Notes: generated by a model from the sequence alone, not told the origin. A stretch of 64,000 bases of DNA from Chrysopilus asiliformis (GCA_964034945.1 OZ035962.1:97631784-97695783), one strand, 5' to 3'. Shown: positions 1 through 11,860, counted from the first letter of the stretch. Program-made: numbers and translations.

Positions 1-53
1 TTTCACTAGCATTGATTCTTTACCAGCGTGAGACGGACGGGTGAGATGGTGTT

Positions 54-293
54 TTGAACGTGGAGGAGTATTTCATTAAGCTCGGGCAACGAAATCATGA
101 ATGGCTGCAAATGTGCACTAAGCTATACTACATTCACGATGTGGAGCGGCCATTAGGTAAGAAGGCCTCGGAAGAAAGATATAAAGATAAAGATGCATTG
201 TATGAGTCGGATGCGCTAGTAAATACAAGCGGCAAGGTTTTCTGGGCCATCAATGAGACAAATTGGCAAATGGAAGATGGTCACTGCAACTGA
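54..293 (+). CDS. unrecognised 79-codon open frame, possibly a terminal exon fragment
   Basis: The frame runs from a TTG after an upstream stop (42-44) to a TGA at 291-293. The first ATG in frame is at 111, so a full protein would need a splice from outside the window or a start at 111 giving about 60 residues. The composition looks protein-like, with mixed charged and aromatic residues and no low-complexity run. I see no domain I recognise and no clear splice acceptor just upstream. A T-rich tract follows the stop. It could be a last exon of a gene to the left, a transposon remnant, or chance. Confidence is low. Confidence 0.2.
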   Translation: MNVEEYFIKLGQRNHEWLQMCTKLYYIHDVERPLGKKASEERYKDKDALYESDALVNTSGKVFWAINETNWQMEDGHCN

Positions 294-1660
294 TTTTTAT
301 TGTTTTTTTTTATTTAATGGAGAAGCCGACGTAGTAAGCATGGATTTCTTTGAGGTAGAGCGATTTCGTGGTGCCACTTAAGATACTTCCGAGTCCGATT
401 GCATTGGCACCTACGATTACTTCCTCATTTTCTACCATATGGTGGAGCCTTGACCTCCTCTCGGAATGACGTCGTCTGTCGAAAGGCCGAATGAATGAAT
501 GGAAATTGTGAAGAAATTGGAGAAGTTTGGCTGAAATTGAAGTTCCATCGCATCCGCGGAAGAGTCGCGTAGTCTGCTCGACAGAGTCTGACCGGAGACA
601 AGACTACAAGTACTACTGATATAGCTTATGTTTGCTATTTTTCACTGGTGCTAGGGGCCAGAATCAGTACTAATGGAACTGAGCAAAGCTTTTGATAAGA
701 CTTAAATGTATGGTGGTAATTGGAAACGTTTGGTGCTGTGGAATACTCTCATATAGAAGGAAAAATAACAACGAATATAGCGGATGTAGGCCTAGATATG
801 AGAATTATATATACTTCCACACATTTGAAATTCACTCACATTTACTTGTATAACAAGGGAGGTCTTCTATAGGCGGAGGGTTGAAGCGGATCCGATCCAT
901 GCCTGGGCCTGGGTAGACAGAAAATCTCCAAAGGTCATGAAAATAGGTTCGCATTGATGCGAGGAATGTTGATAGGTGAAAGAAAAAGTGATTCGATATA
1001 CAGTGCAGTGCATTAAACCGGTATGGCGTTGAATAGCAAAAAATGAACAGCATTTTTATCGAAAAATAATAATAATAATAATATCGATAGTTGGCGAACA
1101 GTTAGTTAATTAGCTATTATCCGGTTTAACTAACCCTAGGCAATTTTTCTTAATAGTATTTGATTTTGCACGTTTTGATAGTTTTGTAGGTATTAGGTTT
1201 CAAGTTTGAAAAAAAAGGAAAAGAGATTTTAAGTGCTTAAAAATAACAAGTGGTAGCCCAAGTCGATGTGTAAACACTACATTTGAAAGATTTGATAGCA
1301 ATATTTTAGTGGCAATTAAAAGCAAAATTTACTACTTCTTTATAATAAAAGGTACCTACTTTAAGTCAAGTAGATTTTAAGGTCATGCAGGTGGTCTTTG
1401 AACATTTTGTTTTTATTTTATTTTGTGTCTAAACGCACCACTAGTATAAAAAATATTTTGGCTTGTTAAAGAAAGTTTAATAGAAAAAATTGCTGCACGG
1501 AAAACGTTTTGAAAATTTGGAAAAAATCGTTTTCCAAGACAATAAACTGAAAGAAAGTCCAGATATTTTTTTCAAAAATTCAAAAAATACAAATCTTTCA
1601 AAAATTTAGAAAAAAACATTAATAACAATTTTCGTTGTACAAAAAACTTTTTGAAACATA
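294..1660. other. AT-rich DNA without recognised feature
   Basis: No long open frame, inverted repeat or known element was seen. A short (AAT)n run lies near 1065-1083 and many A/T homopolymers are present. Confidence 0.5.
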
Positions 1661-1664
1661 AGAA

Positions 1665-2308
1665 AAGCTTCAATTATCAGGAGCCAATCATCAAATACTC
1701 TATATCAACGCCTCTGTCGTATATCTCTCGAGCTGTCAAAATTTTGAGGTTTTTGTAAATACGATAAAACGTTAATATTGGGACAAAATTTAGTTTTCTT
1801 TACTGATTTTCGAAGAAAATTGTTCAATCTGCTATTGTGAATCCTTTACATCTCAAAAAAGTCAATGAATTTTATTTTTTAGTGAATTAAAAATTTAACA
1901 TTTAAGAATGTCGAAAGTCAGATTACGATAGTCTTGCACGGAGGCGTCGATATGATGACAGCCAAAATGATTATTTAAAAAAATCCGGTTGTTTAGGAGT
2001 GGGGGAAGGAGTTTTCCAATTGGATTAAACACCTTCACAATTTTTTTTAAATATTACTCACCGTTTTAGAGAAAATAGCAAAAAACTTTTTTGTTTGTAT
2101 GGAGGAGAAGAAAAGGAATGCCCGTTCACGATCTTAGTCCAGCCATTTAGAAGAAACGCACCTATACAAAATTTCAAGTCTCTAGATCAATCCTTTCGAA
2201 AGGTTCATGAACAGACGGACGGACATGCGGAAACTAAAATCTTTTGTCATTCTTAACACCCTGGGGTAGCTAATTTTTGTTAACTAAGTCTAATAAATTC
2301 CTATATGA
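1665..2308 (-). repeat. (GTCY)n-family dispersed repeat (family B), copy 1, interrupted
   Basis: The copy begins with the shared segment that elsewhere reads 'caattgccaggngccaatcat' followed by 'aatactctatat', and ends with the segment 'aaatttcaagtctctag', a short gacggacgg run and 'acatgcgga'. The same modules in the same order recur near 9700, 55600, 58330 and 58890. It is split by an inserted inverted-repeat element at 1706-1949. Strand is given relative to the (GTCY)n reading. Confidence 0.6.
1706..1949. mobile_element. 244-bp TIR element inserted in the family B repeat
   Basis: The termini are imperfect inverted repeats: CAACGCCTCTGT on the left and the reverse complement CGACGCCTCCGT on the right. 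ATAT stands on both sides (1702-1705 and 1950-1953). Removing the insert restores the text seen in another copy at 9735-9755 ('atactctatatgatgacag'). The class is not recognised. The four-base duplication is of simple sequence, so its length is uncertain. Confidence 0.6.
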
Positions 2309-2316
2309 TATATAAC

Positions 2317-2661
2317 AGGCCTGCCCAACCTTTTTGTACTAAAGTTCGACTTTTTTTAATCCACCTACATACATCGAGATCTACCCATATACAGAAAAAT
2401 AGATCTTTAATTGGTATAACTTCAGTTTATTTCATTTCAATTTAAAATAAGGTATCTAAGTAAAATAGACGACTTTGTTTAACAGCAAAAAAACAAAAAA
2501 ACGGAGAAGTAGATAGTGTGATTACTTAATTTTCACTTTCCCTTTTTTTTAATATTTGTGTTAACAAAAAAATTTTTTTTTAACATTTTCAGTCTGTAGT
2601 AGAAGATCGACCCGTGTCGAGATCGACTGGTAGATCGCGATCGCCTGGTTGGGCAGCACTG
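2317..2661. mobile_element. 345-bp hAT-type MITE with 8-bp target duplication
   Basis: The left end is CAGGCCTGCCCAACCTTT and the right end, reversed, is CAGTGCTGCCCAACCAGG, so the TIRs share the CAG..CTGCCCAACC pattern typical of hAT elements. Perfect 8-bp direct repeats ATATATAA flank it (2309-2316 and 2662-2669), the duplication length expected for hAT. There is no transposase inside, so it is non-autonomous. Confidence 0.8.
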
Positions 2662-2669
2662 ATATATAA

Positions 2670-4200
2670 TATAGAGTATGAAAACTTGAGGAAAAACTTG
2701 CAAATAGTCTAAAAAAGTTATCAAAAATGTTTCTTAATAAAGAATTTTGCCAGGGAAAAAATGAGTTAGGTAATATGGGCACCTTCGGCAGGATTTTCTC
2801 AAACTTACATCCTACCAAATTTCTTTGCTGAATTGAAAAACTTTTAATTAGATAAAAAACGTTGACTATTTGGCTATAAAATACAGAAGAACTTTTTTTC
2901 CGGTGTTAAAAAAATATATAGTTTTATATATTTTATTCAATTGCTTAAATTGTTTGTAGGCATAAAGTAAAAATTTCTTCGAGCTCAATTTCTTTGCTGA
3001 AGAGAATAGCTTATTTTTGTACAATTGATACCCAATTATGTCATCAATGTGCTGACTTTTCGTCATGTTTAAAAAAAAAGTTCATGGATGTGAGAGAAAT
3101 ACTTATATTTGCGTGTGCATATGGCAAAACCATTGAACTCGCCATATATGTATAAAAATATCGACGACTTCATCTCCAAGTCCACTGAGAGCAACAGGTT
3201 TTTCTCATCTGTATCACCTTCGGCGATTGAATCTTAGTGCTTTTAAACTTTTTTTTTTTATTGTTTCTTCATAGCCGGCCGGTTAAATTTTACCAGATAA
3301 GTCATCTTCCGAACGAAAATCTCCAATCGAACCAAGTTAATGATTTTTTTCTCTTATTAGTTGTCCCACGAGTACCTCATCCAGCATCTTCCTATCCCAA
3401 GAGAATTCATGATGAGGATTTACGTCATTGCCGCACATTTAAATGGTCAGTATCGACTTCATCATCATCATCACCGTCAATATGACTACTTACATATATA
3501 TTTCTTAAGCTCGACATTTATCTTGCGTCAAGTTTCTTGTTTCTTACTGCCTTGCCTTGCTGCAAGTAAAATGGCCAACTTCGGCAAGAAAAAAAAAATA
3601 AAACTTTTTTTTTCTGGTAAACTGACATTGACCGCTCTACGATTGTAGCTTTATCGAAAGGGTTTTCTTAAGTTTACTGACTTTAGGCTATCTGGCTAGA
3701 CTAGGCTTAGTTTGTCATGGGGCAAACCACTGTTTTCCTTTAAAATGATCAGTGGAAAAAATTAATTTCCATTTTTTGTTTTGTCGCCGTGAATAATGTG
3801 ATCAATAATCTGTAGACTAACTGGTTAAAAATTTGAATATTCTTATAGGAGAAATGACCCTTTAACTTTAGACTGAGAGAAGGTTAGGTGAACTGGACTT
3901 TCGGCTTGGCTTTTGAGTGGAAAATAGAAATGCTACCACTAAGGTATTAATCATTTTTGATATCGTTTCAATCGTGAATGCACCTTAAACTTAAAATTTA
4001 AAAAATTCTAACCAAAGATTATGGGAAATACGATTCAATGAACAAACGTGGTTTTCAATTTAAAAAAAATATGAAGGACTGTTTAACAAACGGAAATCAA
4101 AGTTACATCATTACATCCTTAGACCTATGGCATACCTAAGTGCGTTGCGTTGTCCCGATTCTAGCTCGACTTTAAAGACGGCTAAACTAATTTAGACATT
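2670..4200. other. AT-rich DNA without recognised feature
   Basis: Only short open frames are present, with no codon structure or similarity that I recognise. There is no clear TIR pair or tandem array. Confidence 0.45.
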
Positions 4201-4395
4201 TTTATACCCGTATGGTAAAACCAAAGGGTATATTAGATTTGCCTTACCGTTTGTAACGCCAAGATCCCGTCATCACACAAAAAAATGAATTACACCAGTG
4301 TGTTTAGAATGATGTAAAAAGTTGAATTTAGCATGTCCGTCCGTCTGTCTGTCCGTCTGTCCGTCCGTCCGTCCGTCTGTGGGGCCCGTCTAAGT
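4201..4395 (+). repeat. family B repeat, copy 2, terminal hairpin plus (GTCY)n
   Basis: Starts with a nested hairpin: TATACCC (4203-4209) pairs with GGGTATA (4226-4232), and TGGT/ACCA pair inside it. Then come 'ccgtttgtaacg', 'gatcccgtcatcac' and a (GTCC/GTCT)n tract at 4335-4380. The same text appears reversed at 59180-59385. A terminal hairpin next to (GTCY)n is what is known of DINE-1/mini-me Helentron-derived elements of flies. Assignment to that class is an inference. Confidence 0.6.
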
Positions 4396-4399
4396 CTGT

Positions 4400-5480
4400 T
4401 TGGCTAATTTTAAAAATCAGTTGGTATGCCACAGCTCATATAAACAATTTTTTGTTTCTTTAAAATGAATAACCGTGAAGCAACAGATTCTATTTTTGAC
4501 GTGGTTATCAAATCCAGAAAATAACTTCAAAACACGTTAAATATTTAAATGGAAAAATCATTCTACAAGAAAAAAGTGTCATACAAAAATTATTAAAATA
4601 TCTGTTATTGCTTGCTTGATCGCATCTCTGTAATATGCTCTACTAAAATTGACCTCACGGGGTCCGACTGACGACGAAAGACGCTCATAATTTTATTATT
4701 ACCATCCATAACACAAGATAATCTCGTTGTCACGATAATGCTATTAAAAATATCAAATTAATAGCAAACAATTTGAGCTAATGATACCTACCTCGTACAA
4801 AAAAATGGCAGAAACTTTTGTTTTTACAATTGAATTTTACTTTATGTCATCATATGGCAACACAAGCATGTCAAGCACTTAATGGTTTTTCACAAAAAAA
4901 AAAACACAGACTTTATAGTACTACTAAAAATTCTGTGATAGCAATTGCACGATGAATCGTGTACAAAGTATAACAAAATTCAATGTGCTATACTGACTGA
5001 AAAAAAACATACATTTATTAATAAGTCTTTATCAAAGATTCGTATGCTTGCTTTGGCAACAGAACTCGATTTTTCTGTGATATTTTTAAATTACCAGAAT
5101 TAGAGATAAGAGCCCTCGATTCAAATCCTTGACTTTCAAAATTTGCAAAACATGCAAATCAGGGCAAAAAAACGAGCGACAGCGAAATTTATATGAATTA
5201 AATGTTGATAGAAGTTGTAAAAATTAATTAATACGAGTATATCACCAGCTAATATTTAATCTGGCTGAATTATAATATGATATTTTTATTTATATTTGTC
5301 TAGCATCGACTTAAAGCCAAAGTTAATTTTGGTTCATCGATTTTTGACTTCAATGACGTGATTTTACACTAATTTGAAAAATATTTACTCATCGAAGTAC
5401 TGTATTTATCATGTTTTCAATTTTTTAATTGACAAATTAAATGTGCAATATGACAAGCTTTGCGATGTATGTAATTTTAA
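4400..5480. other. AT-rich DNA without recognised feature
   Basis: No supported gene or element was seen here. Confidence 0.45.
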
Positions 5481-5502
5481 ACTTGTTCTTAATTTCGAAC
5501 CA

Positions 5503-6097
5503 GTTCTTAATTCCGACCATGTGTTTGTTTTTTCATTGATTGTGCGCTTGACCCGGCCCTTACACGCGTCTGTAGAACCGACACAGTCGCTGACACAGTC
5601 TCGTGTAAATGCACCGACTGCCAGTTCGCTAAATGTGTTTTAATTCGTTGTCAGTAATTTGACATTTGAAGTCTGTGCTACTGACAGACTTTACAGTCGC
5701 GTGTAAAGGCCGGGTAAGATCGACCGTTTGTAAATTCGACAGTATATAAATAAGTCCTGCATCACGTAAGTTTGAGCTAATTCCGGTATTTCTGAATTTG
5801 TTCCTAATTCAGAATTTGTTCCTAATTCCGACTTTCTTGTAATTCCGATTAAGAACACTCTTTTAAAAAAGGGTACCAAGCCACGACCCACAAGCGTGCC
5901 AGCATACATAATTTGCTATCTTGGGGTTGTGTATTAAATACGTTAGACTTTTACACGGCGGAACAGAACATTCATTCAAAAAATTGTGAAAAAGGGGACG
6001 AGGGCTCAAAAATCTTAAAATTAGCGTGACGTATTTTATAGCGTTAGAGGTTGTCCAGTGAGTATAAGGAAAAATTTTGATGGTCGGAATTAGGAAC
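5503..6097. mobile_element. possible TIR element with a second MITE nested in it
   Basis: An 18-bp inverted repeat with one mismatch bounds it (5503-5520 GTTCTTAATTCCGACCAT against 6080-6097). Several further 'cctaattc(c/a)ga' repeats lie inside near 5789-5850. The element class and true ends are uncertain. The MITE at 5551-5715 sits inside it. Confidence 0.4.
5551..5715. mobile_element. 165-bp MITE, TIR ACCCGGCCCTTACACGCG
   Basis: The left end ACCCGGCCCTTACACGCG pairs with a right end that reverses to ACCCGGCCTTTACACGCG, one mismatch in 18. The interior has repeated gacacagtc/actgaca motifs that extend the fold. No target duplication is clear. Confidence 0.6.
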
Positions 6098-6109
6098 ACT
6101 CCTGACTTG

Positions 6110-8040
6110 CGCCCAATTTTTGTATGCTTTAAATCAATCATTGGCTTTTATTTTAATCAGAGCTCAAAATGTGTGTATTGTTGATTGGAAATCGTGATTT
6201 TATTAATGCAGAAGCAGAAATATTTTCGCAGGTTTTGTTTTCAAGTTATTGCGATACTGTCGCGTCAGTCTTCTGGGAATTTTACGATCTTCTAATCATG
6301 GATTGCGGATTTAAAATTGCCAATGATTCATGTATTTTTTCGTAAACAGAAACGATGATATAATAATCATAAATTAATGCAATGTAATTTAATTAGGTAT
6401 ATAATTTTCTTAATAAATCCCTAAAGCAAAAAAAGCGGAATTCGGCAAATTACAAACATGTCGACAACCCAAATATACTCGACATAATTGCAAAAATACC
6501 ATAACGAAATTATTCGCCTTTTACTGAAAATCAGCGTGAAACATGCAAATTCATCTCGGGTTCCTCAGAAATGCATACAAAAAACCCCATATTACGTAGC
6601 TGGATAACAGCAATAAACATCTCATTAAAAATCCTCCCGAAAAAACCGCAAGGCAAGCAAAAAAATGAAGTACGATGTGATTTAATAATGGCGTCATCAC
6701 GTGTGTAGTCCTGTTTCGCAATAATCACAATCTCAGCAAAGTGAAAGGGAATCGTTGACCCTAAAGTGCGATGATCCCCGGAACCGAATTCGATTATTGA
6801 ATCAGAATCCTCCGGTTCAAGAGTTAAAGAGGGGCAGGAGCCAAAGAGAAGTGATACTTTTAGGCAAACGTTTTTCTGGTCATGTCAGTCCTCGAGAACG
6901 TGGTTCCATCCATGGACCGCAATGGCAAGTGGCAAGTGGGTTCTTTTACCTTAGAATTTTTTCAAGTGTTCCCAAAACAGGTAGAGACCGCTTGTTTGCT
7001 CCATGTGAACCTTATGTTGTTCTATGTTAAGTTTTCGCTTATAGCATATGTCGATGGTCAAGCATTCTTGTTTTTGGATTATCTAAAATAACACGAGAAT
7101 TTGCCAAAGTCAAATAATCATAATTCGAATGGAGCGCACCTGATCATTTTCACCAGATATTCAATAAAACAATATCGACAAAAAAAAACTCTTTTTGGGG
7201 AGCAGGAAAAAAACGAGTCAAAACACTTAAATGGACCCGAATCTTCCACTACCATTTAAGAAAGGAAAGGCATCAGAAAACTCTAACTCACATTCCGAGC
7301 AGCGTCAGAGGCAGCAGCGGCGGGAATTGGATACAAGCCGCGTTTAACTGACTCAATATAACTGGAAGTAAACACAACAAATTAAGAATTTTACGATCCC
7401 CAAAAAAATTCTTCTTCTGGCCATTGTCAGTCTGTTTTTTTTGCCCACAAACTGCCAGCAAGCGACCGAAGGCGAAGAAAAGTTTGACGCGATGGAAAAA
7501 AAGGTTGAACGTGCGCTCACAGGTAGGTTATTCACCTGCTGGAAATTCATTTGTATAAAACGCGGCCATAAGAAGCATGGTGGAAAAAACCTCAACCAAA
7601 TGACGATAACAAAACAAAATCAAGAAACGTCGAAAAAACGACGGATCAAAAATACTTTTGGCAAAATTTAAAAAAAACGGCTGAGATACATACTAAGGAA
7701 GAAAAAGCGCACATTTAGGGACTCTACATATGTTCTGATGGAAAAGAAACGTTGAAAAGGTATTAATAAGATCGTAACCATGAAGGAAAACATGTCAAAA
7801 GTCATATATGCAAGACCAGAATGATTGATCAATAAAAACGCTGCAGGTACCGCGCGCGTTTTAAGATATTTTTCACGTTTTTTTTTATCGTTTACCGGAA
7901 GGTAAAATATTTGACTGGTAAGAGGAAATATTTTTAAAATTTATCAAAAGATTTTCACGAATTTATACACTTTGTAATGACACGGGGGTATTTTGAGGGG
8001 TAGTTTTGGGAGAATTAAAATACTTTTTTTTCACGCCTAC
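6110..8040. other. no gene recognised
   Basis: Short overlapping open frames at 6755-7091 and 7353-7671 have no recognisable domain. No tandem or inverted structure stands out. Confidence 0.4.
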
Positions 8041-8042
8041 TA

Positions 8043-8314
8043 CACTCAGAAAAATGTCCAGGTCAACTTTTTGTCAGGTTAACTCTGACCTTACAGAGGT
8101 TTCTGTAAGCCAGCTAGCGGTCAGAGTTAACCTATCTAAGGTCAACTCGTGCAGCTCCCAATGCCCTACTTCACCTGCTGGTGGCTTAATTTCAGAATTT
8201 CTCCGACCACAGGTCAACTCAGTTTTACTTGCCCACATGCAGACGAACGCGCGCCTGCCCGAGACCAATTACGCCGTATGTAGGTCGTTGAGTTAGCCTC
8301 CATTTTTCTGAGTG
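8043..8314 (+). mobile_element. family A hairpin MITE, copy 1 (272 bp)
   Basis: Perfect 14-bp TIRs CACTCAGAAAAATG are flanked by TA on both sides (8041-8042, 8315-8316), consistent with TA target duplication. Inside, AGGTTAACTCTGACC pairs with GGTCAGAGTTAACCT, and TTACAGA pairs with TCTGTAA between them, making a compound hairpin. Four further copies lie in this window. The 96-codon open frame across it is a by-product, because it recurs in each copy regardless of context. Confidence 0.85.
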
Positions 8315-8330
8315 TACACGTGGAAACCTA

Positions 8331-8580
8331 CACGCAGAGAAAAAGTTGTATATCTAACTGTTATATAATGGAGAATCCTGACTTTGACTAAAATAGTTAA
8401 TTTCAATTACAAAAATTGTCAAACTCGGATATTTTTATAATAAATTCAACTACTTAGTACTAAAATCTACTGTTTTATGGTAAAATTGACTATTTTTGTG
8501 ATTGAAATTAACTATTTTGGTTATAGTCCCGATTCCCCGTTATAAAATAGTTAGATTAAAAAAAAATTTTTTTTGCGTAC
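8331..8580. mobile_element. foldback-type MITE of about 250 bp with long imperfect TIRs
   Basis: The left 100 bp and the right 100 bp are imperfect inverted copies (for example 'actaaaatagttaatttcaa' left and its complement right). The ends are near TA-CACGCAGAG and TTTTGCG-TA. It starts only 16 bp after family A copy 1. The outer boundary is uncertain by a few bases. Confidence 0.6.
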
Positions 8581-8814
8581 TACTGAAGCAGCATTTATGT
8601 CAACCGTAACGTATCAACCGCTAACGAAGCGATTAACATACATAAATACTTTTTTGGAATCTTCATTTGAGTGATTTAGACCGCAATTATGAAATAGTTG
8701 TCATTTGAAATGACACCAGTTGAATGACAGTTTGCGCGTTGGATCTACTCTGAGGTGGTATTTTTTTTTTTGCAAAAACCATTTATTTACAAAAGAACTT
8801 TTTATATATCATAT

Positions 8815-8962
8815 AGGCGTATATTTTATTTATTAACGCATCGTGCCAATCATTAAACACAAAAATGAACTACAAAAGTGTATAATAAAAGATTTTGATT
8901 TCCGGATGTCCGTCCGTCTGTCTGCCTGTCTGTCTGCCTGTCTGTCTGTCTGTTTGTCTGCC

Positions 8963-9006
<44 letters not shown>

Positions 9007-9130
9007 CGTGAACAGCATAACTTCCAAAACGATTGAGCTAGGTCTTGAGATTTTGAATAGCTGAGAAACGCAATCGTAAAAATTTAAGTCTATGCGAACC
9101 ATAGAAATCTAGGCTTTAAGTTTATTTATG
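8815..9130 (+). repeat. family B repeat, copy 3, with (GTCY)n tract
   Basis: Contains 'aacacaaaaatgaactacaaaagtg', then a (GTCT/GTCC/GCCT)n tract at about 8908-9007, then 'gtgaacagcataacttccaaaacgattgagctaggtcttgagat', the same order as copies 5 and 8. Open frames of 73-89 codons on both strands are translations of the tetranucleotide array. Confidence 0.65.
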
Positions 9131-9699
9131 TAAGTTTCGGTTACTAATTTTTGTGGGTGAAAATGGCCCTAACTACATTTTTAAATTAAAATATAAATAA
9201 AAAAAATATTTGTTGTAGAATGAAGAATTTAAGTTATGTAGGTAACATAATTTCACGTCAAAAGTTGAATACATTTTTGTGATATTCACAACAACCCATA
9301 ATTAGATTTGGATTTTCTTGTTTCTCGATTTATAAGCAAACAGCACTTCATGCTGTGTGTGAATGGGAAATTTTTCATATGATAGTATTATGAAAATATA
9401 CTTCAGAATGTTTATTAACCGTAATTCAAATGAAAGGTGCCCATTTCATGTTTGTTACTTATGATTGATCAAAAAAAGGGTAAATATTAAGGCGTGTAAT
9501 CGTGCTCGTTTATGTTTTAAGCGCCACTTCTTCAGAGTTCTTTTTCATGCTTATTTCACACGTTCCGGGCTAAGCGCGTCTTTATATTTATTTGAACAAT
9601 AAAGTAAGAAATTTCGTATCGATCATGGGGGGAAAAAATATTGAACTTTTTAGTTCCACACATCTCTATTTATAGATTTTATTTACATTTCTTAAACAT

Positions 9700-10200
9700 A
9701 AGTAAAGCTACAATTGCCAGGGGCCAATCATCTAATACTCTATATGATGACAGACAAAAGGTTTATTTAAAAAAAATGTATAATGTAGGCGGTTGGGTAA
9801 TTGCAAGGGTAATTGCAAGGGTAATTCCCAATTATGAGCTGGCAGCCCGGGCGTCTGACGTCTTACGGCCTCAAGAATTAAGCCTAAAGTAAAAATGCAG
9901 AAACGTGTTTTCAATTAGCCTTAAATAAAAGCCATCCTAAAATAAGAGTGGGAGAAAGGAATGGTTCGATTGGATTTTGATGTATGGAACGATTATGTAA
10001 AATCATATTCTTAACACATTTCATCCTTTCAAATTTTTCGATACGACGCACAGTTTTCTGAAAAATAGGAAAAAATTATTCCACTTGTACGGGAGAGGGG
10101 GGAAGCAGTGGTCCGATTGGATTTTGATATATCGATGAGTTATGTAAAATCCTATTCTAAACACATTTTACTTTTCTAAATTTTTCAATATGAGAAAATT
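9700..10200 (-). repeat. family B repeat, copy 4
   Basis: Carries the shared 'caattgccaggggccaatcat' start and two tandem versions of the 'gattggattttgatgtat ... cctattctaaacacatt' module (about 9962-10030 and 10110-10175). About 170 bp (roughly 9780-9945), with a 13-bp tandem 'gggtaattgcaag', interrupts it. No GTCY tract is left in this copy. Confidence 0.5.
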
Positions 10201-10439
10201 CTACACCAGTGTTTTGAAGATTATAATAAATTTTCTCAATTAGCCTGTAGCAAAATGTTTGAAAATTTGTACAAACTAATAATTATAGGGAATTGATCTC
10301 TCCACATTATTGCATTTTTCTGCAAGTCGATAGATCTTAAATTTTGAAATTCTAAATATTCTTTTACTCCAATATTCTTTCTTATCTATTTAACCATTAT
10401 TTCTTGTCTCTATAAGCATGCAGTAACTATCAATACTCA

Positions 10440-10560
10440 TTTCGATCAAGTAAGTTGAGTGGACTTGCAATGGTAGCGTGCTGCAGACGAGGTTCGATCC
10501 AGGACCTTCGATTTCAAAGGCTGAACGCTTGTCCATTTAGCCAAAATAGTTTTTCATGAA
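10440..10560 (-). repeat. tRNA-derived SINE
   Basis: On the minus strand an A-box TGGCTAAATGG (10533-10543) fits TRGYNNANNGG, and a B-box GGATCGAACC (10491-10500) differs by one base from GGTTCGAACC, with normal tRNA-like spacing. The text after the B-box resembles that after the tRNA-like head at 45346 ('cactca...ttgatcgaaat' against 'cactctca...ttgattgaaat'). This supports a SINE rather than a functional tRNA. The cloverleaf stems are poor. Confidence 0.6.
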
Positions 10561-10569
10561 AATTCACAA

Positions 10570-11860
10570 CAAAAATTGTTTGTAATCAATATCGAGAATA
10601 AAAGGGTTGAACTGCTTATGAGATAGCAATTTTTTCTATAAACTAAAACAAAACTTTAAAATTTCGATTTGTTCTAATCAATTTAACTTTTATAAATTAA
10701 CCAAGTATGACCTCTAATACGAATTTGACTAAATCTTTCTAACAGTGATATTATTTTGGTATGTTTAAGGCCTTCTAAAGAGATATATTCCCACAGTAAA
10801 ATTATCTGGTGTTGTCCAGAATGAATAGTGAAAAAGATTAAATTAATATGGAAATATTTTGGAATTTTAAGATAATTACTGTCGATGTTCAATAAAAAAA
10901 AATATCAACTGATTGAATAAACTGAGATTCCTGCCGACATTTAGAACTCAATGGAAACAGAACATTTTTTTGGATTGTGTTTTCATATAAAAAGTCAACA
11001 TCGGAATAACTCTACAAACAAAATGGATTAAAAGATTAAAAGTTAAACCGGTATTCGGCATTCGGTATACAACAGCGTGCTATGACATTTTATGCAAATT
11101 ATTTCCAGTCATGCATATTAATGTTCTGATTTATATGTTTTATGTTGCCACAGCATATCAGTTTGTGAACACATGTACATTTTCAATATCGATACGGAGT
11201 CCACTGTCCACTCAAGTCGAATCCATTCAGCCGGACCCAAATCGGCTTTAATAAATGCAGGAGAATTCTTATTTTCTTTAATTTGATTTTCTCTTCCTTG
11301 TTTTTGGTTTTTAATTTTCCCTAATTTAGTGTAGTTTTTTTTCCGAAATTTTTATTATTTAAACTTTAATCTCAATCGGAGTTTCTTTGAATGGCGTGTG
11401 AATTTCGATTTTTTTCTAAAAGCTAATTGGATGCTATTTTCTATACAGATGGAAACTAAGCTTTTAGTTTTAGATCATTATTTACCGAATTCTATTTTAA
11501 GAATTTCTAACAAACCTGACTTTTTTTTGTTTTTGGACATTTTAATGTTTCTTTGAGGAAACCATTTATAAATACGTGAAAGATGCTTACCTAAAAAGAA
11601 AGAAAAGCTATCATTAGAAAAATATTGTTTAGACTTAAATTATTGGGAAAAAAAGATTTATTTGATTACAGAAATTAAAACCTTATAAAATATTTGCTGT
11701 GATCAACACAAAACTTTCTTATGCAATGTTTAGCTGCGGAAAAAATATAGATATGTAAAAACATCAGGTTTTTTTTTTGAAAAATTCTCGGAAATGATGA
11801 GCTATTATGAAAAAACACAAGCATTTTTAAATTCAAAGAAAATCAAATTTCATACATTTT
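10570..11860. other. AT-rich DNA without recognised feature
   Basis: No supported feature. Confidence 0.45.

Noticed and set aside
8006..8296. Recurring 64-98 codon proteins at 8.0, 13.8, 18.8 and 34.1 kb that look like a gene family
   Set aside because: They lie on copies of one non-coding hairpin MITE; the frame starts in flanking or TIR sequence and both strands are equally open.
10440..10560. Functional tRNA gene
   Set aside because: Polymerase III boxes are good, but the acceptor and anticodon stems do not pair well and the same head-body structure recurs, so a SINE is the better reading.
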